Assembly: GCF_001645685.2 (NCBI RefSeq)
Contig: NZ_CP017080.1
Coordinates: 4,703,051 to 4,767,050 of the forward strand
Source: Peribacillus muralis
GTDB taxonomy: Bacteria > Bacillota > Bacilli > Bacillales > DSM-1321
Direction: 5' to 3'
Length of the DNA: 64,000 nt
This document shows, piece by piece, positions 44,786-54,205 of this stretch. The notes below the pieces were generated by a model that saw nothing but the letters and a program-made list of their open reading frames with translations, made no database searches and was not told where the DNA came from. Every line of letters begins with the position of its first letter. Position 1 is the first letter of the stretch. A program made the translations under genes and the position numbers.

Positions 44786-46456
44786 TTACATTTTTTCTGG
44801 CGCAGAAACGCCAATTATTTCCAACGCGTTCCTTAAAGTGATTTGGACGGATTTGACCAATCCCAGCCGCGCTTGACTTCTTTCCATCTTCTCTGCATCC
44901 AGTACCTTATCTGCATTGTAGAAGCTGTGGAATGTAGAAGCTAGGTCGTAAATATAATTCGTCATGCGGTGAGGCATCCGTTTTTCGGCTGCTTCGGCAA
45001 TCGCCTGCGGGAACTCGCCTAATTTCTTCAACAGCTCGACTTCTTTTTCAGTGGAAAGGGCAGAAAAATCGGTGATTCCTTCGTAGCTGACGCCTTGCTC
45101 CCCACCCTGACGCAAAATACTCGATATCCGGGCATGTGCATACTGTGCATAATAAACCGGGTTGTCATTGGATTGCGAAACGGCAAGATCCAAATCGAAG
45201 TCCATATGCGTATCGGCGCTTCTCATCGCAAAGAAATAACGTGTCGCATCAAGGCCCACTTCATCAATCAGATCACGCATCGTGACGGCCTTGCCCGTAC
45301 GCTTGCTCATTTTCATCTTCTCGCCATCTTTGTACAGATGTACCAGCTGGATGATCTCCACTTCAAGCTGCTCACGTCTGTAACCTAATGCTTCGATAGC
45401 CGCTTTCATACGAGGGATATAGCCGTGGTGGTCAGCACCCCATATGTTGATCAACGTTTCGAAGCCTCGCTCCAATTTATTGCGATGGTAAGCGATATCC
45501 GGTGTCAAATAAGTGTAAGAGCCGTCTTGTTTGATGAGCACGCGGTCTTTATCATCACCCAATTCGGTTGAACGGAACCATGTTGCCCCATCTTGCTCAT
45601 AGACATGGCCCCTTTCCCTTAATACATTGAGCGCTTCGTCAATTTTGCCATCTTGATAAAGGGACGTCTCGGAATACCATACATCGAATCCGACACGGAA
45701 ATTGCCCAAGTCCGTTTTCAGTTTTTCCATCTCACATTTCAAGCCGTAATCACGGAAGAAATCAAACCGCTCTTTTTCATCGGCTTTTACGAATTTATCG
45801 CCATATTCTTCGGCAAGCTTTTTACCGAAGCCCTTGATATCTTCACCATGATATCCGCCCTCCGGCATTTCCTTATCAAGACCAAGCGCTTGGAAATAGC
45901 GTGCTTCTATCGAAATGGCCAAATTATTGATTTGGTTGCCTGCATCATTGATATAATATTCACGTGATACATCATAGCCTGCTTTTGAAAGGACATTACA
46001 TAACGTATCGCCTACTGCTGCACCACGCGCATGACCGAGATGAAGATCACCTGTCGGATTTGCGGAAACGAATTCGACTTGGATTTTTTCACCTTTTCCA
46101 AAGTCGCTTTCCCCGTATGTTCCATCTGCTTTCAAAATGGCAGGAATCAATTCCGTCAAATATGAATTATTCATGTAGAAGTTTATGAAGCCTGGTCCAG
46201 CGATTTCAATTTTTTCAATGGAGGCTTTTGAGTTATCAAAGTTTTCAATGATCGCTTCAGCAATCATTTTTGGCGCTTTCTTAGCAATCTTCGTTAATTG
46301 CATCGCCATATTCGTTGAATAATCCCCGTGCGTCTTCTCTCTTGGCAGTTCCAATACTACATTCGGAATCTGTTCTTCTGCTGCCAAGCCGGCCTTGATG
46401 ACCGCAGCTCTAATTTCTTCTTTCAGTTTTTCCTGTACCTCATTAACTATATTCAT
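44786..46456 (-). CDS. argS: Arginyl-tRNA synthetase
   Basis: Class I aminoacyl-tRNA synthetase, 556 residues. It has the ArgRS-specific N-terminal tRNA-binding domain (about 1-110), the HIGH variant HLGH in [12 protein letters not shown], the KMSKR motif in [10 protein letters not shown] and the C-terminal DALR anticodon domain. GGAGG precedes the ATG. No T-box leader was found upstream; it follows ywiB by three bases. Confidence 0.97.
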   Translation of the reverse strand: MNIVNEVQEKLKEEIRAAVIKAGLAAEEQIPNVVLELPREKTHGDYSTNMAMQLTKIAKKAPKMIAEAIIENFDNSKASIEKIEIAGPGFINFYMNNSYLTELIPAILKADGTYGESDFGKGEKIQVEFVSANPTGDLHLGHARGAAVGDTLCNVLSKAGYDVSREYYINDAGNQINNLAISIEARYFQALGLDKEMPEGGYHGEDIKGFGKKLAEEYGDKFVKADEKERFDFFRDYGLKCEMEKLKTDLGNFRVGFDVWYSETSLYQDGKIDEALNVLRERGHVYEQDGATWFRSTELGDDKDRVLIKQDGSYTYLTPDIAYHRNKLERGFETLINIWGADHHGYIPRMKAAIEALGYRREQLEVEIIQLVHLYKDGEKMKMSKRTGKAVTMRDLIDEVGLDATRYFFAMRSADTHMDFDLDLAVSQSNDNPVYYAQYAHARISSILRQGGEQGVSYEGITDFSALSTEKEVELLKKLGEFPQAIAEAAEKRMPHRMTNYIYDLASTFHSFYNADKVLDAEKMERSQARLGLVKSVQITLRNALEIIGVSAPEKM

Positions 46457-46459
46457 GTG

Positions 46460-46900
46460 CTATGCTTCCTCCTTGTAGGAAATCGTCATTTCATATTGAC
46501 CGGGTTCGCTTCCCTGCATATGTAACGTATATTTAAGGACAAGTTTCCCTTGTTTGGCTTGCTCATCCCATTGATGATCGATTTTTTTCGTGGTCGTCCG
46601 CAATCCTAACCTGCCATATATACTTTCATAATGTCCATTTGTCGCTTCCTGCAAGCGAAAGAGCTGCCTCATCTTAATGGCACCATTTCTCAATAGGATC
46701 GTTTCATCTCTTTTATGCTTGATGGTCGTTTGTATTTGACCACCTTCATTTTCCTCTTTATATTGTAAATACAAATCGGCACCTTTGTACATTTTTGTAC
46801 CGAAAGTGACCAGCTCATACGTTTCCGTTTCTGCGCCATGCTTGATTTTTGTTTGCAAGGTCACTCTAACGGCATGCTTATCTATATCATGAAGAGTCAA
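46460..46900 (-). CDS. ywiB: DUF1934 family protein YwiB
   Basis: 146-residue soluble beta-barrel-type protein (calycin-like fold in the family) of unknown function, conserved directly upstream of argS. The start is TTG at 46900, seven bases after AAGGAAG. The last bases of an open frame without a start codon (to 46903) abut it. No catalytic residues can be pointed out. Confidence 0.8.
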   Translation of the reverse strand: MTLHDIDKHAVRVTLQTKIKHGAETETYELVTFGTKMYKGADLYLQYKEENEGGQIQTTIKHKRDETILLRNGAIKMRQLFRLQEATNGHYESIYGRLGLRTTTKKIDHQWDEQAKQGKLVLKYTLHMQGSEPGQYEMTISYKEEA

Positions 46901-46902
46901 CT

Positions 46903-47040
46903 CTACACTTCCTTCATCACGTCGTCCTTAACTTCATAAGTATAAATATTCTTCAAGGAAGTTTCAACTTGCTTCGGAAAATAAAGTGCAAGGGCGAGGA
47001 AGAAATAGCCTGGATGGTTATCCGTGATGAAGGTTTCCTG
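46903..47040 (-). pseudogene. Possible 3' remnant of a gene upstream of ywiB
   Basis: An open frame of at least 45 codons ending TAG at 46903 encodes a coding-like sequence with GYFFLALALYFPKQVETSL and a charged end. It continues upstream to a stop near 47080 but has no ATG, GTG or TTG start with a ribosome site. Its stop abuts the ywiB start, which suggests former translational coupling. No homologue is recognised; it may be chance. Confidence 0.35.
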
Positions 47041-47104
47041 GAGGAAAGGAAAATATATCCTATATAATGGACACTTTTATAAGAGTCTATCCTCTAGGAT
47101 TGTG

Positions 47105-47321
47105 TGCAAAATGCAAAGTACAAACTCGCGAGTAAACGGCCAGAATTGGCGAGTAACGCTTCGAAATGGTGAAAGAAAGCAGCAGTGATACGAAGAACCC
47201 GGGCTGAATCCGCGAGTAACGCAAGAAATGGACGAGTAACGGCCCCAATTGCGTGTGAAAAGCGCAATTTATACGAGAACCTGCATCAAAAGGGATGCAA
47301 AGCACAAGCTCCCGGGTAACT
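47105..47321 (-). repeat. Dispersed intergenic element, copy 2
   Basis: On the minus strand it aligns along its length with 28111-28345: same block order, same degenerate CGTTACTCGC units, with small insertions and deletions. It lies downstream of speB, beyond its terminator. Short open frames within it do not look like protein. Confidence 0.8.
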
Positions 47322-47348
47322 GGTGGTTGGGTGAGGACGATGAAACCT

Positions 47349-47383
47349 AAAAAAGATGCCGCCTGCAAAATACAGACGGCATC
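47349..47383 (-). terminator. Rho-independent terminator of speE-speB
   Basis: GATGCCG/CGGCATC stem (47355-47361 with 47377-47383), followed on the minus strand by six T. Loop and flanks resemble the terminator at 53596-53633. Confidence 0.88.
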
Positions 47384-47396
47384 TCCTTCAATTGGC

Positions 47397-48275
47397 TTAG
47401 CCTTTTTGAACCCAACCTAAAATCATTTCGCGTATCAGCTTGCTTGCCGTGTTCGCTGTTTGCTCGGATGGATCATAAATCGGAGCAACTTCCACTAAAT
47501 CACAGCCGACGACATTAATTTCAGATCGAGCTATCTCATGGATCGAAGCCAAAAGCTCTTTAGAAGTGATCCCGCCGCAATCCACCGTTCCTGTTCCAGG
47601 CGCATGTGCAGGGTCCAGGACATCGATGTCAATCGTCACATAGACAGGACGGCCTGCAAGTTGTGGCAATACTTCTTTCAATGGCTCCAAAACTTCGAAT
47701 TTAGAGATATGCATGCCATTTTCCTTTGCCCATTGGAATTCTTCCTTCAAACCGGAACGAATCCCGAATGAGTATACATTTCCCGGGCCGATTAGCTCTG
47801 CAGATTTACGAATGATCGAGGCATGGGAAAGCGGTTCCCCCTCATAATCCTCCCGTAAATCCGTATGGGCATCCATATGGATGATGGCCATGTCGGGATA
47901 CTTTTTGTACATGGCTTTGATGACAGGCCATGTAACAAGATGCTCCCCGCCCATACCCAATGGGAATTTACCGGCATCCAGCACTCCATCGACAAATTCT
48001 TCAATCATATCGATGCTGCGTTGCGGATTACCGAATGGCAAGGGAATATCTCCCGCATCATAGAATTTCACTTCTTCCAATTCACGATCCAGGTACGGGC
48101 TGTACTCCTCCAAACCAATCGAAACCTCACGGATCCTTGTTGGCCCAAAGCGGGAACCCGGACGGAAACTTACTGTCCAATCCATCGGCATGCCGTAGAG
48201 CACGGCTTCCGATTCCTCGAAATCGGGATGGCTTTTAATGAATACATTGCCTGAATAGGCTTCATCGAATCTCAT
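47397..48275 (-). CDS. speB: Agmatinase
   Basis: Mn-dependent ureohydrolase converting agmatine to putrescine and urea. 292 residues with the binuclear metal motifs GGEHLVTWP, HMDAHTDLR and TIDIDVLDPAHAPGTGT. AAGGAGG precedes the ATG at 48275. It follows speE by 13 bp; together they make putrescine and then spermidine. Confidence 0.96.
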   Translation of the reverse strand: MRFDEAYSGNVFIKSHPDFEESEAVLYGMPMDWTVSFRPGSRFGPTRIREVSIGLEEYSPYLDRELEEVKFYDAGDIPLPFGNPQRSIDMIEEFVDGVLDAGKFPLGMGGEHLVTWPVIKAMYKKYPDMAIIHMDAHTDLREDYEGEPLSHASIIRKSAELIGPGNVYSFGIRSGLKEEFQWAKENGMHISKFEVLEPLKEVLPQLAGRPVYVTIDIDVLDPAHAPGTGTVDCGGITSKELLASIHEIARSEINVVGCDLVEVAPIYDPSEQTANTASKLIREMILGWVQKG

Positions 48276-48288
48276 GTTCCATACCTCC

Positions 48289-49116
48289 TTATTTCACTAA
48301 ATCTTGAACGAATTTAGGCAGTACGAAAGCTGCTTGATGAAGTTCTTTTGTATAATATTTCGTTTCGATTTCGTGGAAGCGCTCTTCCGCCACTTCCAAT
48401 GGATTATATTTTTTCGATCCGATCGTAAACGCCCAAAGGCCGCTCGGATACGTCGGGATATTCGCTAAGTAAAGGCTGGTAATCGGGAATATTTCTTTCA
48501 CATCACGTTGTACATCACGAATTAAATCGGCTTTGAACCAAGGATTATCGGATTGTGCCACAAAAATCCCATCTTCTTTCAACGCCTTGGAAATCCCCGC
48601 ATAAAAACCTTTCGTGAATAAATTGACAGCAGGTCCGACAGGTTCAGTCGAATCGACCATGATCACATCATATTCATTTTCACTTTTGGCGATGTGCATG
48701 AAGCCATCCCCCACTTGCACGTCCACACGTGGATCCTCCAGCATGCCGGCAATCTCAGGCAAGAACTTCTTCGAGTATTCGATGACTTTCCCATCGATAT
48801 CAACTAGAGTGGCTTTTTTTACGCTTGGGTGTTTAAGGATCTCACGGATGACTCCTCCGTCCCCTCCGCCTACAACCAAAACGTTTTCTGGATTAGGATG
48901 AGTGAATAAAGGAACATGGGCTACCATTTCATGGTAAACGAACTCATCGCGCTGTGAAGTCATGACCATGTCATCCAGCAATAGCATATTGCCCCACTCT
49001 TCCGTTTCAATCATATCCAGCTTTTGAAACTCAGTCTGCTCCGTATGTAAAGTACGATTCACTTTCATCGTAATACCAAAATTCTCTGTTTGTTTTTCAG
49101 TAAACCAAATGCTCAT
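48289..49116 (-). CDS. speE: Spermidine synthase
   Basis: Transfers aminopropyl from decarboxylated SAM to putrescine. 275 residues, Rossmann methyltransferase-like fold with [12 protein letters not shown], the acidic substrate-binding strand [17 protein letters not shown] and [11 protein letters not shown]. First gene of the speE-speB operon with a clear SigA promoter about 90 bp upstream. Confidence 0.96.
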   Translation of the reverse strand: MSIWFTEKQTENFGITMKVNRTLHTEQTEFQKLDMIETEEWGNMLLLDDMVMTSQRDEFVYHEMVAHVPLFTHPNPENVLVVGGGDGGVIREILKHPSVKKATLVDIDGKVIEYSKKFLPEIAGMLEDPRVDVQVGDGFMHIAKSENEYDVIMVDSTEPVGPAVNLFTKGFYAGISKALKEDGIFVAQSDNPWFKADLIRDVQRDVKEIFPITSLYLANIPTYPSGLWAFTIGSKKYNPLEVAEERFHEIETKYYTKELHQAAFVLPKFVQDLVK

Positions 49117-49196
49117 TTATTAACGCTCCTTTTCCATTTCATATTATCAGTCACCTAATAGGTTCCCCAAATTCGGTATAGTCATTAGCTAGAAAA

Positions 49197-49224
49197 ATTA
49201 TAGACGAATCTAGCAGAATTGCAA
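49197..49224 (-). promoter_or_regulatory. SigA promoter of speE-speB
   Basis: Minus strand TTGCAA (49219-49224), 16-base spacer, TATAAT (49197-49202). Confidence 0.7.
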
Positions 49225-49250
49225 GATAAATTTCCTAAATGGCTTTCTTA

Positions 49251-49280
49251 TGTTTAAAAATTTCTTTTTTTTCCATAATA
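49251..49280 (+). promoter_or_regulatory. Possible SigG/SigF promoter of the penicillin-binding protein gene
   Basis: TGTTTA (49251-49256), 17-base spacer, CATAATA (49274-49280), near the SigG pattern TGMATA-N17/18-CATAMTA. In B. subtilis pbpG is forespore-expressed. Confidence 0.4.
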
Positions 49281-49323
49281 GTAATAGATACTAGATTCTT
49301 ATACGATAAGAGAGGTGAAAGCA

Positions 49324-51393
49324 ATGGAATTGATTCCAAGCGAACGATTTAAAAGGACGACTAAATACGTACGGGCCATCATTATCCTTACCACAATCGG
49401 GCTCATCATACTCTTTGTATTGCTTCTCTCTTTACTGATGTATGCAAAAATATTAGGACCGCCGCCATTGGTGGTCCCACAGTCCACTCTCTATTATAGT
49501 GCTGATGGAAATGTGATCGGAGAAACGGATAATGGCCAGAAACGCTATTGGGTCGGGATGGATGCCATTTCACCTCAGCTCATCAAAGCAACTGTAGCTG
49601 TCGAGGACCGCCAATTTTACACTCATAATGGATTTGATATAAAGCGGATCGGCGGGGCGATTCTTGCCGACATCCGAGCCATGTCCAAGGTTCAGGGTGC
49701 GAGCACGATAACCCAGCAGTATGCACGGAACTTGTTCCTCGGTCATGATAAAACGTGGTCTCGAAAGTTTAATGAAGCCTTTTATACTATACGTTTGGAA
49801 ATGAACTATACCAAAAAGGAAATCCTCGAAGGTTATTTAAATACGATTTACTATGGGCATGGTGCATATGGGGCCCAGGCTGCAAGCCAGTATTACTTTG
49901 GCAAGGATGCACTGGATCTAACCCTGGCTGAGGCCAGCATGCTGGCGGGGATACCTAAAGGGCCCTCCAATTATTCACCATTGGATAACCTTGAAAAAGC
50001 AAAATCGAGGCAGAAGGTTGTCCTGCTTGCCATGAAAAACCAAAGCTACATTTCAGAAAAAAATATCACCGAAGCCCAGCAAGCCCCTCTTTCCTTAAAA
50101 GGCGAGCATGGAACGGTCACCCATAAAACCGCTCCCTATTTCCAGGATGCGGTCAAGCAGGCTTTGAAATCACAGCTTCATTTAAATGACAGGACGATCG
50201 AGCTCGGCGGCCTAAAGGTATATACCACACTCGACGAATCCCAGCAGGACGCTGCCGAAGAGGTTGTTTCCGCTACGATACCCGATTCTTCAGGCATTCA
50301 AGCCTCGATCGTGGCAATGGATCCGTCCACAGGCGAAGTCCGGGCATTGGTCGGTGGACGGAATTATGCAGAGTCACCATTCAACAGGGCTACACAGGCC
50401 GTCCGCCAGCCGGGCTCGACCATGAAGCCATTACTTTATTATGCAGCGCTGGAGAACGGTTTCACACCATCGACCACATTAAAAAGCGAGACGACCACAT
50501 TTTCCTTCGATGATGGTCATTCATCTTATACACCGCATAATTATAACCATCAATATGCTGACGGTGAAATCACGATGGCCCAGGCCATCGCTCTTTCGGA
50601 TAACATCTTCGCCGTAAAAACACACTTGTTCCTTGGGGAGAAGACCTTGGTCGATACGGCGCATCGGTTTGGCATAACGGCGAAAATGGCTGCCGTACCA
50701 TCGCTGGCACTCGGTACCTCCGGTGTGCGGGCGATAGAAATGGTCAATGCCTACAGCATTCTCGCTAACGGCGGTAAGAAGGTCAAGCCCGTTTTCATCA
50801 AAAAGGTTGAAAACCAAAAAGGGGAAGTCATTTTTGCGCAAAATAAGAAATCGGAGCAAATCCTCGACGCGGATAAAGCGTTCGTCATGACACAGATGCT
50901 CACCGGGGTTTTCGATGAAACCTTAAATGGCTATACGAAAGTTACCGGCAGCACCATCAGCTCACAGCTGACCCGCCCGTATGCCGGTAAATCCGGCTCC
51001 ACCCCGACAGATAGCTGGATGATCGGATATACGCCAAAACTTGTGGCAGGAGTCTGGACTGGCTTTGACCAAGGTAAAAAAATCGAGAACCCAGCAGAAA
51101 AAAGCTATGCAAAGAAAATATGGGCGGCTTATATGGAAAAGGGCCTGCAGGGAACACCGGCCAAATCATTCAAGGAAACAAAGAACGTAATCGGGGTCAA
51201 CGTGAATCCTGCCAGCGGTAAATTGGCAACAAAGGATTGCCCTGTCTCAAGATTGACTTATTATGTAAAAGGTACTGAACCGGTCGAATATTGTGCAGAG
51301 CACTTTAGAGGAGAAAAACCTACACATCTCCCAGACGAACCTGAGCAAAAAAAGACACCATGGTACAAAAAGGTACTGAAGCCTTGGCATTAA
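49324..51393 (+). CDS. pbpG: Class A penicillin-binding protein, PbpG-type
   Basis: Bifunctional peptidoglycan synthase of 689 residues. Cytoplasmic tail and one membrane anchor (about 18-42), glycosyltransferase GT51 domain with catalytic Glu94 in VEDRQFYTHNG, and transpeptidase domain with Ser365 in RQPGSTMKP, the SDN motif and KSGST. The ATG at 49324 is six bases after AGAGGTG; the in-frame GTG at 49315 lies within that site. Position next to speE and ywhD matches B. subtilis ywhE (pbpG), a spore-peptidoglycan enzyme. Confidence 0.92.
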   Translation: MELIPSERFKRTTKYVRAIIILTTIGLIILFVLLLSLLMYAKILGPPPLVVPQSTLYYSADGNVIGETDNGQKRYWVGMDAISPQLIKATVAVEDRQFYTHNGFDIKRIGGAILADIRAMSKVQGASTITQQYARNLFLGHDKTWSRKFNEAFYTIRLEMNYTKKEILEGYLNTIYYGHGAYGAQAASQYYFGKDALDLTLAEASMLAGIPKGPSNYSPLDNLEKAKSRQKVVLLAMKNQSYISEKNITEAQQAPLSLKGEHGTVTHKTAPYFQDAVKQALKSQLHLNDRTIELGGLKVYTTLDESQQDAAEEVVSATIPDSSGIQASIVAMDPSTGEVRALVGGRNYAESPFNRATQAVRQPGSTMKPLLYYAALENGFTPSTTLKSETTTFSFDDGHSSYTPHNYNHQYADGEITMAQAIALSDNIFAVKTHLFLGEKTLVDTAHRFGITAKMAAVPSLALGTSGVRAIEMVNAYSILANGGKKVKPVFIKKVENQKGEVIFAQNKKSEQILDADKAFVMTQMLTGVFDETLNGYTKVTGSTISSQLTRPYAGKSGSTPTDSWMIGYTPKLVAGVWTGFDQGKKIENPAEKSYAKKIWAAYMEKGLQGTPAKSFKETKNVIGVNVNPASGKLATKDCPVSRLTYYVKGTEPVEYCAEHFRGEKPTHLPDEPEQKKTPWYKKVLKPWH

Positions 51394-51399
51394 CGAAAA

Positions 51400-51432
51400 A
51401 ACCCGAAACCGCAAGCGGCTTCGGGTTTTTTC
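51400..51432 (+). terminator. Rho-independent terminator of pbpG
   Basis: 12-base stem ACCCGAAaCCGC/GCGGcTTCGGGT with tiny loop, followed by six T; directly after the stop codon. Confidence 0.92.
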
Positions 51433-51541
51433 TGTCCTAGTTCCACAGTGTCTAAACTGCTGTCTTTAAGTTTACTGATTTTATCCGTTTCCCACAAGTG
51501 CAATTTTCACTAAACTTCATAAATCAGCGTGTAAAACACAT

Positions 51542-52051
51542 TTAAACCGTCAATGACTCCTTAAGCTTCGCTGAAGAACGTTCCCACATTCCTGCATCAT
51601 GGTGCTTCAGGAAGTCTGCCAGTACACGTTTTGATTTATCATCCATTTCCTCGACGATGATATGGCGTTTAAGCGATTTATCCATCCGGTTAACGTGCTC
51701 CGGAAGGGATTTGTAGCCACGTCTGATTGAACGGTCGACCATCATTTCACAGGCAGTCACACCAGCATAGTGAGGACCGTTTTGAGTAGCTTCAATCGTC
51801 ACCCAAACAAGCCAGTAAGGCTTTGCATTCGGAACCTCTTCTTTCGTCTTTAAAAATTTGATTCCCTTTTCCACGACACTTCTCGCATGCATCGCACCGA
51901 TATCCACCTCTGCTTCACCTGCATCGACATCGATGATGATCGGTGAAATATTATCAAGGGTCAATACCCCGGTTCCATATCCGCCATGACCTTCAGTAGG
52001 ATCATTTTTGATGATATTGAAGCCTACCTTTTTCTTTGGTTGTTCTTCCAT
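51542..52051 (-). CDS. ywhD: YwhD family protein
   Basis: 169-residue cytoplasmic protein of a family confined mainly to Bacillales; function unknown. The N-terminal half has the pattern FNIIKNDPTEGHGGYG and a DVDAGEAEVD segment. No signal or membrane segment. AGGGGG precedes the ATG. It follows ywhC by about 40 bp and is probably co-transcribed. Confidence 0.85.
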   Translation of the reverse strand: MEEQPKKKVGFNIIKNDPTEGHGGYGTGVLTLDNISPIIIDVDAGEAEVDIGAMHARSVVEKGIKFLKTKEEVPNAKPYWLVWVTIEATQNGPHYAGVTACEMMVDRSIRRGYKSLPEHVNRMDKSLKRHIIVEEMDDKSKRVLADFLKHHDAGMWERSSAKLKESLTV

Positions 52052-52092
52052 GTTTACATCCCCCTTTTTTATGGTTTGTCATTCTTTATCGG

Positions 52093-52758
52093 TTAAAAAA
52101 ACAAAAGTGAAAGAAATTGACTCAAGGTGCCTCCTACAAAATTTATACCCGTATCCAAAATCGGCCTGATCGTATAGTGGCTTAGCGGTGTGATGATCAA
52201 AATCAAAAAAATCAGCGACCCATACTGTTCATACTGGGTCATCTTTGCCCGCAAGTCCGCTGAAACGAGATCCTGGATGATCCGGTAACCATCGAGCGGC
52301 GGCAGCGGTATCAGGTTGAATACGAATAAAAGGACATTCAAATTTATGAGCACATTCAAGAAGGGCTGGACGAAAAAAGGCAAATCAGGTCCAGCACCTG
52401 CTGCAAGCAACCCGTAAAAAATCAAAAATCCCAAGATGGCAATGATCAGGTTACTGAAAGGGCCGGCAAAAGAGACGAGCACTCCCGCCAACTTCGGATT
52501 CTTGAAATGAAACCGATTGACCGGGACTGGCCTTGCCCAACCAAACCCGGCAATCAATATGAGCAAAGTCCCGATCGGATCCAAGTGGGATATCGGATTC
52601 AACGTCACTCGTCCTTCATTCTTTGCAGTCGGGTCACCAAACTTATAGGCGACATACGCATGTGAAAATTCATGAACCGTAAATGCGATCAACAATGACA
52701 CAATGACATATGGAAGTTCATCCAAATCATAAGCCAAAAACCTTTCTAATTGATCCAA
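52093..52758 (-). CDS. ywhC: Site-2-type M50 metalloprotease YwhC
   Basis: Intramembrane zinc protease family, 221 residues, about six helices. Zinc motif HEFSH (His29, Glu30, His33) in the second helix and the third-ligand motif NLIPLPPLDG later. It lacks a PDZ domain, as in the short group III S2P proteins. The start is TTG at 52758, six bases after GGGGGAG; the open frame's earlier TTG overlaps that site. Substrate unknown. Confidence 0.88.
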   Translation of the reverse strand: MDQLERFLAYDLDELPYVIVSLLIAFTVHEFSHAYVAYKFGDPTAKNEGRVTLNPISHLDPIGTLLILIAGFGWARPVPVNRFHFKNPKLAGVLVSFAGPFSNLIIAILGFLIFYGLLAAGAGPDLPFFVQPFLNVLINLNVLLFVFNLIPLPPLDGYRIIQDLVSADLRAKMTQYEQYGSLIFLILIITPLSHYTIRPILDTGINFVGGTLSQFLSLLFF

Positions 52759-52894
52759 TAGCTTCTCCCCCAATATATAATATCGTTAGTATACCTCAAA
52801 AGACCAAGAAGTGAAAAAAACTCTGACTTCCGTGTCTTGCAATTCTTTTTTCGTTGTGAAACACTACAAGGTAAGAACGAAAGGGAGGATCATG

Positions 52895-53080
52895 ATGCCA
52901 TATGTAACAGTCAAAATGCTTGAAGGCCGTACGGATGAACAAAAAAAAGCTTTAGTCGAAAAGGTGACCGCGGCGGTTACGGAAACGACCGGAGCACCAG
53001 CAGAAGCCGTGACGATTTTCATCGAAGAAATGTCAAAAAACCACTTGGCAGTAGCCGGTGTCCGCAAAAGCGACCTATGA
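52895..53080 (+). CDS. ywhB: 4-oxalocrotonate tautomerase family protein
   Basis: 61-residue small tautomerase. Removal of Met exposes catalytic Pro1 (MPYVTVKMLEGRTDEQKK). Arg and hydrophobic residues of the active site follow the family pattern. The physiological substrate in Bacillus is unknown. GGAGG six bases before this ATG sets the start; the long N-terminal open extension is not coding. Strong terminator downstream. Confidence 0.92.
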   Translation: MPYVTVKMLEGRTDEQKKALVEKVTAAVTETTGAPAEAVTIFIEEMSKNHLAVAGVRKSDL

Positions 53081-53123
53081 GATTTACATAACGGGGAAAG
53101 CTAAGTCATTCATTTAAAATGTA

Positions 53124-53177
53124 CCCTGCAGGATGGACCCTTTGAAAAAAGATCCATCCTGCAGGGCACTTTTGTTT
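53124..53177 (+). terminator. Rho-independent terminator of the tautomerase gene
   Basis: Perfect 14-bp stem CCCTGCAGGATGGA with TCCATCCTGCAGGG (53124-53137 with 53153-53166), followed by CACTTTTGTTT. Confidence 0.85.
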
Positions 53178-53204
53178 AACATAGGGGAAAACACGTCGAT
53201 TGGA

Positions 53205-53345
53205 CTAGGAGAAGCTGTATATTGACCGTTCCTTTTCACTGCAGGCGGTCCGTGAGCCTTCTCGGCTTTTAGCCTGCGGGGTCTCACGTATACACGCATT
53301 TCCCGCAGGAGCCTCGCACCCTCCGTTCCAATCCACTCTGAGTGA
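53205..53345. repeat. GC-rich interspersed intergenic element
   Basis: A stretch with GGCGGTCCGTGAGCCTTCTC, CCTGCGGGGTCTCACG, and CCCGCAGGAGCCTCGCACC followed by TCCGTTCCAATCCACTC. It stands out by base composition from its AT-rich flanks and resembles a GC-rich sequence I know from intergenic regions of many Bacillaceae genomes. Internal CTGCGGG/CCCGCAG arms can pair. Not coding. Confidence 0.65.
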
Positions 53346-53590
53346 AAATGATGATGGAGCCTGATTTAATCCACTCAGTTTTAACATTTAGATAGAAATT
53401 CCATTTCCCAAAATGTTGAACAGACGATAAATTTTAGCCTATGAAGAATCCAATAAGTCTTAATAGGCTACATGACAAAAACGCTTTCGTTTATTTTATG
53501 AGAGAGTTATTAAATCATTCGGATCAAAGATTCTACTATACCAACCCGTATCAAAAGTCTGCAGAGTAAATGATCATCATTCATGCAATG
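53346..53590. other. Intergenic stretch without recognised features
   Basis: AT-rich sequence between the GC-rich element and the ywgA terminator. No credible open frame, promoter pair or hairpin stands out. Confidence 0.4.
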
Positions 53591-53595
53591 GAACC

Positions 53596-53633
53596 TAAAA
53601 AAGAAGCCGCCTGCAAGATACAGACAGCCTTTT
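53596..53633 (-). terminator. Rho-independent terminator of ywgA
   Basis: Minus-strand stem AAGGCTGTCTG with CAGGCGGCTT (one bulge, two G-U pairs), followed by CTTTTTTAGG. Sequence is near identical to the speB terminator at 47349-47383. Confidence 0.7.
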
Positions 53634-53663
53634 CTTCATGTTGCCCAGTTTTATTGCTTTTCC

Positions 53664-54173
53664 TCAATTGGGCTTAGCTTTTGTTTTTAGCTGCTCAATA
53701 TATTCATATGCTTCATCAATTTCTTCCGGTGTGTATTTCTGTTTGCTTTTCAACGTGAAAATCTTTTCGGTGACTTCCTCTTTTTCTAGCGTGTCGAAGT
53801 ATAACACGGTTGAAACAAGCTCCAAAAATCGGGCATTCCGTTCATTCATATCAAGTAAGCATGCCTCAAGGGCAGGCATTTCCACTTCCTGTATCGATAG
53901 GAAGTCCTGGCCCGCATCGGTTATTGAATAGCAATATTGATAATAGCCTGCCTTTTTTTCCCTTACCTCATTCAAGTAGCCCATTTCGCAAAGCTCTTCA
54001 ATCCTAAGTGTCAGTTCCTCCGAATATGGCCCATAAAAATGAAATTGAAACTTCTCATGAAACGGAAACGAAAGCTTTTTCGCGATATACACGATTTTTT
54101 GTAATTTTTTCCGCCCCGAGATTTCACCGGCAGTAGAAATTGCATTGATAATGTTTGCATGATCCTTAAACAA
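53664..54173 (-). CDS. ywgA: YwgA family protein
   Basis: 169-residue protein of unknown function. The N-terminal part (GRKKLQKIVYIAKKL, FHFYGPYSEEL) resembles winged-helix/SocA-like domains of the YwgA family. The start is TTG at 54173 with GGAG nine bases upstream. It follows the HD-domain gene ywfO by 32 bp on the same strand, an arrangement kept in Bacillus. Confidence 0.8.
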   Translation of the reverse strand: MFKDHANIINAISTAGEISGRKKLQKIVYIAKKLSFPFHEKFQFHFYGPYSEELTLRIEELCEMGYLNEVREKKAGYYQYCYSITDAGQDFLSIQEVEMPALEACLLDMNERNARFLELVSTVLYFDTLEKEEVTEKIFTLKSKQKYTPEEIDEAYEYIEQLKTKAKPN

Positions 54174-54205
54174 GGCTCGTCACTCCTCACCAAAAATGTA
54201 CCACT

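Noticed and set aside
46457..47396. Possible T-box leader for argS
   Set aside because: argS follows ywiB by three bases and no T-box-like antiterminator or specifier structure was recognised upstream.
53205..53390. Minus-strand short frames across the GC-rich element
   Set aside because: Composition follows the repeat, no ribosome site, and no conserved protein features.
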